Positions 11,892-22,689 of a stretch of 64,000 nt of DNA are shown piece by piece (position 1 is the first letter of the stretch; the number at the start of each line of letters is the position of its first letter). Source of the DNA: Brassica napus (Eukaryota > Streptophyta > Magnoliopsida > Brassicales > Brassicaceae); NCBI RefSeq assembly GCF_020379485.1, contig NC_063437.1:3472001-3536000 (forward strand), read 5' to 3'. Position numbers and translations under genes: made by a program. The notes under the pieces were generated by a model. It was not told the origin of the DNA. It did no database searches and worked only from the letters and a program-made list of their open reading frames with translations.

Positions 11892-12624
11892 AAATATTTA
11901 ACGAAAAAAATCCCACAAACTAACTTTATTTAATGAATTAAACCCTAACAGATCATAATTACCATTACTACCGGTAAATCTTTAGTTTATGAATTTCTAC
12001 ATTAAGTAAACATAATTGAGGAGTTTTATCATTAAAAATGTTTTTATAATATTATCTAAAACTTAGTAACTTAAATTTTCAAAATTAGCATTTTTTATTT
12101 TTTTTTGTAAATATATGAGTTTGATGTGTTTTTAACATCAACATTATATATAACAAATTAAAAATGTAAAAACCCAGAAAATATAATAAAAATTATCTAA
12201 AGATTTATATGAAATAAAACAACTAAAAGAATAAAAATGTATAAAACAAGAAAATAAAATCAAAATTATATCTTATCTAATAAAATGTAATAATAAATCT
12301 TTAGATAAATTTTATTATATTTTCTGGGTTTTTAAATTTTAAATATATACATATATAATGTTGATGTTAAAAACACATCAAGCTCATATATTTACAATTT
12401 TTTTTTAAATGCTAATTTTGAAAATTGAAGTTACTAATTTTCAGATAACATTTTAGAATTGAATTTTATTTTTATTTTTTGGATTTTTAATGGCAAAACC
12501 CCTTAATTATGTTTACTTAATATAGAAATCCATGAACTAAAGATTGACCGGTAATAATGATAATTATGATCTGCTAGGGTTTATTTCGTTAAATAAAGTT
12601 AGTTTGAGGATTTTTCATCAAATA
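11892..12624. repeat. Long foldback element (about 0.3-kb arms)
   Basis: The left arm runs from about 11892 ('taacgaaaaaaatccc') to about 12210 ('atctaaagattta'). It is mirrored by the right arm from about 12290 ('aaatctttagataa') to 12624. Marker stretches include 'aaaccctaacagatcataat' opposite 'attatgatctgctagggttt', and 'acatcaacattatata' on both sides. The spacer is about 80 nt. The arms differ at scattered positions. It is probably a MITE or foldback transposon of unassigned family. Confidence 0.85.
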
Positions 12625-12954
12625 CTTAGAAAAATGATGTGATCCAAGACCAAATTATCTATCTTCCATGTAAGTTTATATTGGGCCATAGCCTAAGTTA
12701 TTTTATTTTATTTTTGTCAACAGCCTAAGTTATTCAACCCATCAAATTTCTAATTCGATAACATTTAAAGTACTTTTTATTCAGCAAAATGATGAATAAT
12801 TATAAATACATATTTTAAGTAATAAAGATTACAAGTTTATAAGTTAAACTTACCAATGGTTTTTCGAACCTTAAATCCAATATCCTAAACCCTAAATTTA
12901 ATACCCTAATCCCCAAACTTAAAATTTATTGTTCTCACCATCTTATAGTTTTTC

Positions 12955-12974
12955 TTTTTGTCAACATGTATATA

Positions 12975-13005
<31 letters not shown>

Positions 13006-13010
13006 TCATA
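12955..13010. repeat. TA-rich microsatellite
   Basis: Mainly a (TA)n run broken by G in 'tatatagata' and 'tatgtatata'. No other signal. Confidence 0.8.
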
Positions 13011-13369
13011 ATTTTTTATCTATATATTTTGTAATTTAATTATTAAAAAATATTATACCAAATTGTTTTTTTTTGTGAAATCATTATTGAAAGTCACAAA
13101 AGAGTCGCTAACTAAATACTCGTTAATTTTGTGTCTAAAGAGTCGTTAATTGAATAATTACTAATTATGTATCTAAACAGTCCCTAATATACAACCACGG
13201 AAAGGCAGAGTAAAATGGTCTCAAATTTGCGACTATTTTGAGACGAAAAAAATTCCGACCAAATATTTGCGATTACCACTTTGAGTAGCTACATAGTCAC
13301 CAAGAATGTATTTGCCACTATTTTGTGACGCATCCGGTGGTGGAAAATGATGTGTTTTCTAATATTTAT

Positions 13370-13795
13370 CGACTTGTGCTACTGAATTAATAAATATTAA
13401 TTAATAATAAAAAATTATTTATTTTATTAAATAATTTTCTATTCAAACTTACCATCATTTTCTAAATATATTCTATTAAAGTGAAATACTTTTTAAAAAT
13501 AACCCTTCTTTCATCTTACGAATTACAAATTGTGACACTAACTAATAATTGTTAATTAATCAACAATTATTTATTTTGTTAGATTATTGTCTATCCAAAC
13601 TTACCATTATTCTCTAAATCTGTTATATTAAAATTGAAGTAGCTTTTAGAAATAACTCTTCTCTCTTTTTAATAATTACAGCTTGTGCCAGTTAATTAAT
13701 AACTATAATTAATCAAAAATATTTTATTTTGTTAGATTACTCTTTATTCAAACTTAACATTATTCTCTAAATCAAATGATTCTCTAACCGGGTTA
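13370..13795 (+). repeat. Three degenerate tandem repeats of about 155 bp
   Basis: Units starting near 13373, 13527 and 13683 share 'ttgtg(c/a)ca...taattaat', 'tattttgttagattatt', 'caaacttaccatTATTctctaaat' and 'aataactcttct'. They have drifted strongly. They lie within the putative Helitron. Confidence 0.7.
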
Positions 13796-14455
13796 TTTTC
13801 TAACTAATTTTTACAATAAAATTAAACAGATTTATTTAAGATGTCACATACAAACTTTAATTTTTATATATGCATGTATATTATTATCTCATTTCACATC
13901 AAATATAAACTATAATTTTTATTAGAAAATATAAAGTTATTTTTCAAATATATGTTAAAAATTTTGATATTTGGCATTTAAATAAATTTAAATTTAATAT
14001 TTTCTTAAGAATTAACGTAGAAGTGGAATTTATTTAGCATATAAATAACTTAGAGACATATATGTCTAACTTATTAAAACAGAAGTACATTTTATTTGAC
14101 ACAAAATATTGTATTTTGGAAATATAGATTTATTAATATACATAAACATACTAATTTATGTTTTGGTTTATCTATAAATACATCAAAATGATTAATGTAG
14201 TTAAGAAATATTAACTGAAATATATGTTGTATAACATATTATTTTGATTGTTTTAATAACCAATCACAATATAAGCAAACAAAAAATTATAGACAATTAA
14301 AAATTGTCTATTTATCATAAATGTTATATACTATAAATCGAACAAACATCCAGGATTCATGTTTGTGCAACCATTACATTATTATGTTTGTGAAGAATTT
14401 TATATGTCTATTCTATTAAGAAAACACATGTGCGGATGTACGGGTTAAGCTCTAG

Positions 14456-15181
14456 TTTAAACATTAAAACAATAAACGACAAAATATTTAATCATAAGTG
14501 TAATGTGTAACTGTAAGGACTAAAATGCAAATAAAAATACGAAACTTCAAATTTGATGTTTTGAGTAGTGGCACTTCAAATATGAAGTCTTACTGTTCAA
14601 AAGTTTAAATTTGAAGTTTTGGAGTTTTTTTAGAATAAAACACTTCAACTTTGAAGTTATACTATGTTTTTTTTCTGATTGATGACTTATTCCTTTGAGG
14701 AGACTAATTGTTTGTTGGTTTATAGATATCCTAAAGGTCACCACGTTCATGTGATGAGGAAGGCCAGTTGCAATATTGAACATGTTATACTTTTGTTTCT
14801 GCTCTTTAACATATCTTATTATGGCACGATCAGTAAGTCATGTTTAGACTTTTTCTTCGACGTGTTATATATGCTTTGGTTTCTTGGCTTTAAATATGTC
14901 CAAGTGTTCGTTTCTATCGTATGATTTTGGATAAAGACATACAAGCCAAAGACTTTTTCCTCCATTGAAAAGTAGCGGGTAAATCAATCAGTCTTATGGT
15001 TAGTAAATTAGTAGTTAGTGCTACTAGCCTAGTAGTATTATAGACAAATGGGTATAAGCATGTATGATCTTACAAACCCTCACAATCATTTCCTTCTTGT
15101 TTTTTAAACTCCTCACCATCATTTCCAAAACCAAAATCCAAGAGCTTTTCTTCATTTTTCTTATTTTCTTCTTTGTAAACG
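14456..15181. other. Intergenic, with small CTTCAAA..TTTGAAG palindromes
   Basis: 14545-14665 contains several near-palindromes of 'cttcaaat..gaagt'. A short open frame near 14679 was not recognised. 'tataag' at 15053 could be the TATA box of the next gene. No other feature is supported. Confidence 0.4.
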
Positions 15182-16099
15182 ATGGGTTGGCTTTCGTTTT
15201 TGAATCTTCTAAAGGAAGTTGTGGGTATGTTCAACGAATCCCGCAAACTCTTTCTCAAGAACAAGAAGTTGATGTTCTCTGTCTTGGTATTTTCTCTCTT
15301 GCTCAATGGTTTAGTTTACTTGTTCAACATCCTTACCATTACACTCGAGATAACAAACTTGACTCAACATTTAAAGTTGTTACCTACGATGGATCCAAGC
15401 AGTGCGGAATACATAGCCCTACTTATGGAAGTTTTTGCAGAATTTGGCCTATTTTTTGTTTCTTCAGACATCTTTGGCGTTTTCTATTTCATCATCAACC
15501 TTTTATCCGTTCTAGTCATCGTCCACGCTTCGGCTCTTACTTATAATGATGAGAACGTCAACTTCAAAGATTTTGTGGTTCTGTCCCTTAAATCTTGGAA
15601 GGGACCTCTAGTGACCTATTTCTACATTTGTCTCTTCAGTCTTGGCTATTGGTTGTTCTTCGTTACAATACTTTTCCCTCTCCTTTTCTTAAGTACTGCT
15701 TCATTGATTTCCTTCGCAGCCGTGACCTGCGTTTTGCTTGTTCTGTTCGCATTGTTTGCGTCCTATCTAGCTATCGTCTGGTACCTATCTCTGGTCGTAT
15801 CGGTACTCGACGAAACTTATGGGATACAAGCGTTGGGGGAAGCTGTAAAGATTGCTAAAGGGATGAAGCCAAAACTATTCCTCTTGAATCTTTTCTTCGG
15901 TTTATTGATCTTCGGTTTAGCTCAGATCGAGACTCTAGTGAGTCTAGTGATGTCAACATTTGTGTTGATGTTTCTACTTATGACTTACACCGTTGCATTT
16001 TTTCAATGTAAGGGCCACCACGGCCAAGACGTTGAGTCGCTGAGGGATGCTGAATATACGACACTACCAACTACTTCGCTTATGGGAGCATTGCCTTAA
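15182..16099 (+). CDS. Intronless multi-pass membrane protein, plant-specific uncharacterised family
   Basis: A single uninterrupted frame of 305 aa, starting 'MGWLSFLNLLKE'. Five to six strongly hydrophobic segments lie at about residues 30-55, 90-115, 140-172, 175-205 and 235-275. They are joined by short loops and followed by a polar tail ending 'TSLMGALP'. It resembles an Arabidopsis family of transmembrane proteins annotated only by homology (At1g23840/At4g19950 type, from memory). The frame is open throughout and the start is followed by a basic loop typical of the family, so I consider it functional. No enzymatic motif is visible, and role and membrane are unknown. It is isolated between transposons; the downstream Helitron begins 92 nt after the stop. 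Confidence 0.8.
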   Translation: MGWLSFLNLLKEVVGMFNESRKLFLKNKKLMFSVLVFSLLLNGLVYLFNILTITLEITNLTQHLKLLPTMDPSSAEYIALLMEVFAEFGLFFVSSDIFGVFYFIINLLSVLVIVHASALTYNDENVNFKDFVVLSLKSWKGPLVTYFYICLFSLGYWLFFVTILFPLLFLSTASLISFAAVTCVLLVLFALFASYLAIVWYLSLVVSVLDETYGIQALGEAVKIAKGMKPKLFLLNLFFGLLIFGLAQIETLVSLVMSTFVLMFLLMTYTVAFFQCKGHHGQDVESLRDAEYTTLPTTSLMGALP

Positions 16100-16190
16100 A
16101 AACTTTAAAGAGACTGACATAATATGTTAATAGTCTCGTGAATGGATTGCTTGTTTTTTGTTTCGTTTTGTTTTGGGATTTAGTAAACTA

Positions 16191-17412
16191 CTAGATTTTG
16201 ACCCGTGCAACCGCACGGGTGTTTGTTTTCACTTTTCTATACATAAATTATTGTTTTAGAACATAAGTTGTATATATTTTTAATGTTAATCATATACTTA
16301 AATATTTATATAACTATTTCAAATACAATAATTTTATAATTTACATATTATAATTAATTAATTGTTTTTGTATTTAATTTATGCTAAATTCTGACCCGTC
16401 TTTCAAAACTGGATTTTTTTTTACCAATATGTTTATGCTTATTCATTTTATATAATTTATTATTGTATATATAAAAGTCTAAGATATGTTAATTTTTAGA
16501 CATGTATTATATAGTTTGTTAATTTTAAGCTGTTCTATCATCATATTATATTTTAAATAAATATTTTATATTTATGAAAATAAAATTTATAAATTTATCA
16601 ATTGAATATACTTTTATCATATTTATTTAAGTATAATAATTGTATTTTAACATGATCATGACTATAAAGTGGGTAAAATAGGATATAATTTATTTATTTC
16701 TTATTTTATAAACGATAACTTAAAATATATTAAATTATTGTTAAAATACTTTTACACAGATTTATTAGAATTTTAAATATAATATATAAATATATATTAT
16801 ATTTAAAATGAAAATACATTATGATTAAAGTAGTTGCAAAGATTTTATATTATAACCTTAAAAAAATACATGTTAATTTTTATGCATGTATTATATATTT
16901 TGCTTAATCCATCTTACCAACATATTAGATTTTATTTTTGAACATAAATATTTTATACTTATGAAAATAAAATTTATAAAATTTATAAATTTAATACAAT
17001 TTTATTATACTTAGCTCAATATAATAATTTTCTTTTAATATGATTGATTATGATTATATAATATATAAAATATTACAGAATTTTTTATTTTTTATTTTAT
17101 AAATGATTACTGAATTTATTAATGTATAATAATAATTCAAATTAATTTCGAAATTAATGAAAAATATTTAAATATAATTTCGAAAATGAAGATCTTGTAA
17201 AAATCTTTTAAAACAGATTTGTTAGATTTTTAAAATAAATATATTTATATTTTAAATAAAAAGATATCAAAAGATATTATGATTAAAGTATTTTAAAGAT
17301 TCTATGTATTATTATTCTTAATAAAATACATTTAATAAGATTTCTAAGTGATGGTCCAAATAAAAAAAATCACACATGAAAGAAGTCATGACTTCTCTTT
17401 TAATATATAAGA
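16191..17412 (-). mobile_element. Non-autonomous Helitron (minus strand)
   Basis: On the minus strand it starts TCTTATATATTAAAAGAGAA (17412) and ends with the hairpin ACCCGTGC-ggtt-GCACGGGT (16201-16220), then CAAAATCTAG at 16191. The flanking bases are A (5') and T (3'), as expected. The 1,222-bp body is A/T-rich and non-coding. Confidence 0.85.
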
Positions 17413-17576
17413 TTATATGATAAAAGTGATAATATAAAACATTAGTTTCAATTCTTTTACGATTAAAAATCAAAATGGTAAATATAGTAATAGTAATAAT
17501 TAGGATTTAGGAGTGAGATTTGAATAAATAAAGGAATTGAATAAATTATTGTTAGAGAAATATATGGTAACATATT

Positions 17577-17590
17577 GTTAGTCTAAATTT
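17577..17590. repeat. LINE target-site duplication, left
   Basis: GTTAGTCTAAATTT, identical to 22467-22480, directly flanks the poly(T) (minus-strand poly(A)) end of the LINE. Confidence 0.93.
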
Positions 17591-17726
17591 TTTTTTTTTT
17601 TTTGAAAGAATTTTAAATTTATTCAAATCAAAAAAAACCTTTGTACAGAGTTTTATCTGCTACCATATTTAAATACAATGAAATGCAAACCAAAAGAAAA
17701 TATACTTCTATATCTCTCAAGCTATA

Positions 17727-20700
17727 CTAGCCTCTGTTAAACCAATCCTCCATCATCTTCTCATATTTACCTCCTACCCTCCTTCTCAAAGAAGATATTC
17801 TGTTTCTAATGAGCTTATCAAGCCTTGCAATCAGACAGGTATCTGGCTGCGATGCCTCACCCACTCTTCTCACATTCCTCTCATGCCATAACGCATAAGC
17901 CACGGCCTGAAAGCAATAACGCAGTAACACAGTCGAACTCCACTTATGTAAACCCTTCTCAACAATCCGAAGCACTCTATCCCATTTATACACTTCTCCA
18001 CGCCCTGCCAAATGTTTTATGGTTCCAATCCAGACTTCCTTAGAGAACGAGCACTCAAAAAATAGGTGATCACGAGTCTCAGCTTCCGTGTTACACAACC
18101 AGCATGTAGAAACGGCTTGTGGATTCCACCTAAGAATCCTATCTCCTGTTGCTAGTCTGTCATGAATAGCAAGCCAAACTAAGAAAGAAAATCGCGGGGT
18201 AGCTTCAGTGAACCACACTCCTTTTACCCAAGATACCTTTGGAGATGAACTTCTTACAAGATTCCAAGTATGAGATGTTCTGAAATCTGTTTTAAAATCC
18301 CCATTCTCCCTCTTCCAAAGGCAGATATCATCTAGCTGGTTGAGACCTTTATTTTTGAGAGCCATAATCTCGCGATCAACCTGCCTAAGAGAGTGAGCAC
18401 GATGCCTTCTCACTCGGTACAACTGAATAGCTTTCTCCAGCGTAGAGTTTATAGGAATACCAAGGTCCATACACCCTCTTGCTCCTGTTAGCTCAATCAG
18501 TTGGCCAATTGATGACCATTTCTCAAACCAGAAAGAGGTGGTGGCTCCACTGTTGACTTCCTTCTTAGTTAATTGCATAGCCAAAGGCCGCAGTTTCAAA
18601 AGCTTCTTCCACATCCACGATCCACTGTTACTCTTCTCATTAACACTCCAAAAAGAACCCTTTCGAATGAGATATTTCCATATCCATTTAACCCATAAAG
18701 AAGACCTAGTAGAGATAATACGCCAAATAAGCTTCAAACAAGACACTTTATTCGCATCTGCCAGATTTTTCAAGCCTAAACCACCTTCATCTTTTGGTTT
18801 GCACACATCCACCCAAGCTACTTTAGCTTTATGCGTTGATAACACCGGTCCAGACCAAAGAAATGCAGCACAGATGCTATTTATTTCTTGAATGCACTGG
18901 TTTGGGAGCCTATAAGCTGACATCCAAAAATTTGTTATGCTATAGAGAACAGAACCAATTAACTGAAGCCGTCCAGCAAAGGAGAGATGCCTCGCTGTCC
19001 AAGAAGAGATGCGATTCCGAATTCTTGAGATAAGAGGGCTATAGTCATGTACATTCATCCGTTTTGTCAGAAGAGGGAGGCCCAAATATCGTACCGGAAG
19101 AGATCCTCTTTCAAAAGGAAACTGGTCTAAAATAGCCTCGCTATCTGTTTCCTGAACACCAGCCAGATACAATGTAGACTTCTCAAGACTAATACTCAAA
19201 CCCGATATCTTTTCAAATCTCTGAAAGACCTCCAGTATACCCTCAACCGACTTCTTCTTCCCGTCAGAGAATACTAAAACATCATCAGCAAAACATATGT
19301 GTGTCAAATGAAGCTCTTTGCAGTACGGATGAAAACCCATCTGTTTCTCTGTTGCTGCTTTATCCAGGAGCTTTGAAAGAACTTGCATACTAATAACAAA
19401 CAGATATGGAGACAAAGCACACCTCTGCCTAAGTCCTCGCTTGCTATTAAAATAGCCAGCCAATTCCCCATTTATCTGTATCGAGAATGAAGCCAACTCT
19501 ATGCATTTCTTAATCCACACAATGAACTTCTCCGGGAAATTTAATGCCGCAAGCACTGATACTAAAAAAGACCACTGGACAGAATCAAAGGCCTTTGAAA
19601 TATCTATCTTGACTGCACACCGCTCAGTAACAGAATCCTTGTGATAACTCTTGACTAGCTCTGAAGCTAACAAGACATTCTCCATTAGTAGCCTATCCTT
19701 CACAAACGCAGACTGGTTCAAAGATATGAAAAGAGGGAGAATCCTTTTCATCCGATTTGCTAGGAGCTTTGATATTACCTTATAGATAACGTTGCAGCAT
19801 GAAATAGGCCGATAGTCCTTCATGTATACAGCATCATTCTTCTTCGGAATAAGCGCTAAGATGGTTGAGTTAATTCCCTTAGGCAGAAACCCCTTATCAA
19901 AGAAGGACTTAACTGCTGTAACGAAATCTCCTCCTGTTACCGCCCAAGAGACCTTAAAAAACTCACTTGTGAACCCGTCTGGACCCGGTGATTTGTCTCG
20001 TGGCATAGAGAAAAGAACTTTTCGAATCTCTTCCGAAGATACCTCCCTCATCAAACTGCTTCTATCATCCTCCGAACACTCATAATTTACCAGCGACTTT
20101 AACTCATCAACACTTATTCCCTCATACTCTGAAGGCGTATGAGTAAGAAATTGATGGAAGTGACTTACTGCTTCTTGTTTAATATCATCTTGCGAGTCTG
20201 CTACAGAACCATCCAATCTCTTAATCTCCCTTATAGAATTCCTTATCTCCCTTACTGTAGCCGCCCTGTGAAAACTTTTATTGTTACCATCTCCAACATC
20301 AAGCCAATGAATTTTTGCCTTCTGACTAAGAACTTTCTCCTCCAGAGTAGATAAAAAAATCCATCTTCTATATGCTTCTGATTCTGCTTCAATGTTGGCT
20401 TGGATGGGATTTTCCAAAGTCTTCACTTGAGCATCACAAAGCTTAGCATAGGCCTCTCTTGTCTTCTTTACTATCTCCCCCACCTTTTCTTTACTCAGTT
20501 GCTTCAAAACCGGCTTCAGGGCCTTGAGCTTCTTTGACAATCGAAATAAAGCAGAAGTGGAATTGAACAACACCTCTGTCTCAGACCAGAACTTCTCAAC
20601 CACAGGAATGAATTCTGGCATATCCACTAGTGCATTTACAAACTTAAACGGCTTTCTTGGTTTCATTATCTCAGCTTTAATCACTACCCGACATCTTTGA

Positions 20701-21383
20701 TGATCCGAACAACCTCCAGCTTCAAATACACAATAAGACTGCGGAAAAGATCTCACCCATACCTCATTAATCAAAGTACGATCCAACTTCTTGCAGATCA
20801 AGCCAGTATCTCTCTTATTGCACCAAGTAAACCTAGGCCCTTGGTATGACATATCTACAATAGAGCAGTATTGAACCACTTCTTGAAAATCCTTCATACC
20901 CAACGAGTCTTGTGAACCCGACACTGAATGCTCCACTCCACTAAGAATCTCGTTAAAATCCCCTTGAACAATCCATGGTGATTTCCTTATTATAGGAGAA
21001 TCATGATGGTCTTTAAGATCCCTCCAAAGCTCCTTTCTCTCTTCCTCCAAATTAAACCCATATACAAAGGAGCAAAAAATCTCCTCTACCATCCCTTCCA
21101 ACAACACAGAACACGTAACCAACTGTGCGCTTTGAAAGCAGGGAGTAACCCTTACTCTCGGACTCCAAGTGACCCAAATTCTACCCAACCGGTGATGATC
21201 ATAGTTTGTGATATATGACCATCCTGGAAATACAGTCTCCAAAATCTTCTTTGCTTTATTCTCCTTCACTCTTGTCTCAATTAAACATCCAAACTGAAAA
21301 CCACGTTTCCTGACCCATTCCTGAACCACCAAATGCTTAGAAAACTTGTTGAAACCTCTTATGTTCCAATAAAACCCAGACAT
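17727..21383 (-). CDS. LINE ORF2: endonuclease-reverse transcriptase
   Basis: 1,218 aa, uninterrupted. Residues 1-230 are an APE-like endonuclease: 'WNIRGFN', 'ETRVKENKA', 'GDFNEIL' and 'GGCSDHQRC'. The reverse transcriptase includes 'KSPGPDGFTSEFFK', 'IDISKAFDSVQWSF', 'GLRQRCALSPYLF' and the catalytic 'CFADDVLVF' near residue 700. About 1040-1125 is the zf-RVT domain ('FSFLVWLAIHDRL', 'CWLC', 'HLFFEC'). No RNase H domain is seen. In 'GLRQRCALSP' an arginine replaces the glycine usual in plant LINEs, which may affect activity. The start ATG is one base after the ORF1 stop (TAATATG), suggesting termination-reinitiation. The enzyme nicks target DNA and copies element RNA in the nucleus. Confidence 0.93.
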   Translation of the reverse strand: MSGFYWNIRGFNKFSKHLVVQEWVRKRGFQFGCLIETRVKENKAKKILETVFPGWSYITNYDHHRLGRIWVTWSPRVRVTPCFQSAQLVTCSVLLEGMVEEIFCSFVYGFNLEEERKELWRDLKDHHDSPIIRKSPWIVQGDFNEILSGVEHSVSGSQDSLGMKDFQEVVQYCSIVDMSYQGPRFTWCNKRDTGLICKKLDRTLINEVWVRSFPQSYCVFEAGGCSDHQRCRVVIKAEIMKPRKPFKFVNALVDMPEFIPVVEKFWSETEVLFNSTSALFRLSKKLKALKPVLKQLSKEKVGEIVKKTREAYAKLCDAQVKTLENPIQANIEAESEAYRRWIFLSTLEEKVLSQKAKIHWLDVGDGNNKSFHRAATVREIRNSIREIKRLDGSVADSQDDIKQEAVSHFHQFLTHTPSEYEGISVDELKSLVNYECSEDDRSSLMREVSSEEIRKVLFSMPRDKSPGPDGFTSEFFKVSWAVTGGDFVTAVKSFFDKGFLPKGINSTILALIPKKNDAVYMKDYRPISCCNVIYKVISKLLANRMKRILPLFISLNQSAFVKDRLLMENVLLASELVKSYHKDSVTERCAVKIDISKAFDSVQWSFLVSVLAALNFPEKFIVWIKKCIELASFSIQINGELAGYFNSKRGLRQRCALSPYLFVISMQVLSKLLDKAATEKQMGFHPYCKELHLTHICFADDVLVFSDGKKKSVEGILEVFQRFEKISGLSISLEKSTLYLAGVQETDSEAILDQFPFERGSLPVRYLGLPLLTKRMNVHDYSPLISRIRNRISSWTARHLSFAGRLQLIGSVLYSITNFWMSAYRLPNQCIQEINSICAAFLWSGPVLSTHKAKVAWVDVCKPKDEGGLGLKNLADANKVSCLKLIWRIISTRSSLWVKWIWKYLIRKGSFWSVNEKSNSGSWMWKKLLKLRPLAMQLTKKEVNSGATTSFWFEKWSSIGQLIELTGARGCMDLGIPINSTLEKAIQLYRVRRHRAHSLRQVDREIMALKNKGLNQLDDICLWKRENGDFKTDFRTSHTWNLVRSSSPKVSWVKGVWFTEATPRFSFLVWLAIHDRLATGDRILRWNPQAVSTCWLCNTEAETRDHLFFECSFSKEVWIGTIKHLAGRGEVYKWDRVLRIVEKGLHKWSSTVLLRYCFQAVAYALWHERNVRRVGEASQPDTCLIARLDKLIRNRISSLRRRVGGKYEKMMEDWFNRG

Positions 21384-21384
21384 A

Positions 21385-22458
21385 TTAATGACGACGGGTT
21401 TTCTTCTTGTTCAGACAACCAGGATCTGCATCCTGAGTTTTCTGGCCTGCTTTATCTCTGAGATATCTGTGGTTAACCTTAGACTCTCGAGGTAACATTT
21501 TCCTTGTAAGGTTATCTTCTTCCTGCATTACCTCGTGTTCTTCTTCTGTCTGCTCCAGATTCTCTTCTTCTTCTTGTTCCTCTTCCGTTGGTGATAACAC
21601 TTCAAATCTCGATTTAGTAAGTATTGATACCTGCCCAAACTTCAAAGGACTCGAAGGCCGACTAGATTTCCCTGGCGAGACATCCAACCATTCTTTTTCT
21701 TTCTCACTCTCAATGTCTTGTGACTTTTCTTTTATGGAGGCTTGATTGTCCTCAGCTTGTATCTCTACATGTAATACTCCACCACCTTTATCACCACTCT
21801 CAATTTCCTGAACTTCAATTCTTTCTATCTCTTCCTCCTTGTTATTCTCCCAGCATATTTCTCCTTCTTCTAGCTCCTTTTGAGCTGCTTTCTCCATAGG
21901 GCAAGTTTTGACAGCATGACCCCACTTATCACATTTTTGACATTTTGTTGGTAGCCGTGGATACCCATACTCCACCATTACATCCTCTCCCAGAACATTA
22001 AAATTCATCCTCTTTGGCAGCTCCTTTGTGAGATCAACATTAACAAAAATCTTTGCCACATCAAGATTTAAACATTGAGCTGTCTCAGGATGCAACCTAC
22101 TTGGGTTCCCAATTGGACTAGTCAGGAAGCTTAGCCCTTGCCATGAGAACATCGATATTGGAACATGCTTTATGTGAACCCACATTGGAATAGATTGCGT
22201 AGGTGGCTTCTCCTTTTCAACCACCGGCGACCATTTCGTCATCACCACCGGGATTCCTGCTAGATTCCACATTCCTCTTCTCAAAATCCTTCTTCTATCA
22301 GCTTGGTTGGGAATACGAAACTTCATCGTAGTCTGATTGACCTCATACACTTCTATCTTCTGGGCTTTGTCATTCAGATTCCATATTTTGTTCACTATCG
22401 CATGAACTTTCGCTATATGCGGAGCTGTATCCAAAAAACTTTCCCACCAGAAAATCAT
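21385..22458 (-). CDS. LINE ORF1: nucleic-acid-binding protein (DUF4283, zinc knuckle), N-truncated
   Basis: 357 aa. The first 140 residues match the latter part of a DUF4283 domain ('RRRILRRGMWNLAGIPVVM', 'PMWVHIKHVP'). 'GEDVMVEYGYPRLPTKC' follows, then a CCHC knuckle 'CQKCDKWGHAVKTC'. The C-terminal half is acidic and charged ('EEEQEEEENLEQTEEEHE'), probably disordered, with a basic tip 'NKKKTRRH'. It is expected to coat element RNA. The first ATG is the first possible one after the truncation point, so the original protein was longer at the N-terminus. Confidence 0.85.
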   Translation of the reverse strand: MIFWWESFLDTAPHIAKVHAIVNKIWNLNDKAQKIEVYEVNQTTMKFRIPNQADRRRILRRGMWNLAGIPVVMTKWSPVVEKEKPPTQSIPMWVHIKHVPISMFSWQGLSFLTSPIGNPSRLHPETAQCLNLDVAKIFVNVDLTKELPKRMNFNVLGEDVMVEYGYPRLPTKCQKCDKWGHAVKTCPMEKAAQKELEEGEICWENNKEEEIERIEVQEIESGDKGGGVLHVEIQAEDNQASIKEKSQDIESEKEKEWLDVSPGKSSRPSSPLKFGQVSILTKSRFEVLSPTEEEQEEEENLEQTEEEHEVMQEEDNLTRKMLPRESKVNHRYLRDKAGQKTQDADPGCLNKKKTRRH

Positions 22459-22466
22459 CCCATAGC

Positions 22467-22480
22467 GTTAGTCTAAATTT
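22467..22480. repeat. LINE target-site duplication, right
   Basis: GTTAGTCTAAATTT, matching 17577-17590 exactly; it adjoins the truncated LINE 5' end. Confidence 0.93.
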
Positions 22481-22689
22481 AAGGTAAGATCAAAAAATAA
22501 TGAGTTAAATAAAAAGATCCAAACAATTTTCATAGGTAGATTTTTTCAAAATCCTTCCTTTTTAATAGTATTGATTGTAAAAGAGCATATTCCCCATATT
22601 TCCACCGTTCGTCCGTTTTTTCTAGGAACCACCTTTAAAAGAAAACATATTAATATAGTTAATTATATTAAAATAGTCAAATTAATTTA

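Larger units (their letters stand above)
9417..14455 (+). mobile_element. Probable old Helitron (5.0 kb) containing other debris
   Basis: A|TCTATACTATTAAAGCAAAA at 9417 is a typical Brassicaceae Helitron 5' end. A plausible 3' end is GGGTTAAGCTCTAG|T at 14455, preceded by GTGC-ggat-GTAC (a four-base stem with one wobble), apparently a decayed hairpin. Inside are a LINE fragment, a long foldback and degenerate repeats. No Rep/helicase is seen. The pairing of these two ends is an inference; they may belong to different elements. Confidence 0.45.
17591..22466 (-). mobile_element. L1-type LINE, 5'-truncated, both ORFs open
   Basis: The 4.9-kb element lies between perfect 14-bp target duplications and has a poly(A) tail on its own strand (T-run 17588-17603). 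ORF1 and ORF2 are both uninterrupted. The 5' end falls only 8 nt before the first ATG and inside the DUF4283 domain, so the 5' UTR and ORF1 N-terminus are missing, as is common after incomplete reverse transcription. Open ORFs and identical duplications point to a recent insertion. Confidence 0.93.
16191..22574 (-). mobile_element. Possible outer Helitron sharing the 3' end, split by the LINE
   Basis: A second minus-strand Helitron 5' end, A|TCAATACTATTAAAAAGGAA, lies at 22574. No other 3' terminus is visible between it and 16191. If the LINE and one target duplication (4,890 bp) are removed, the outer element would be about 1.5 kb, with the 17412 terminus inside it. An alternative is a separate element that lost its 3' end. 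Confidence 0.45.
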
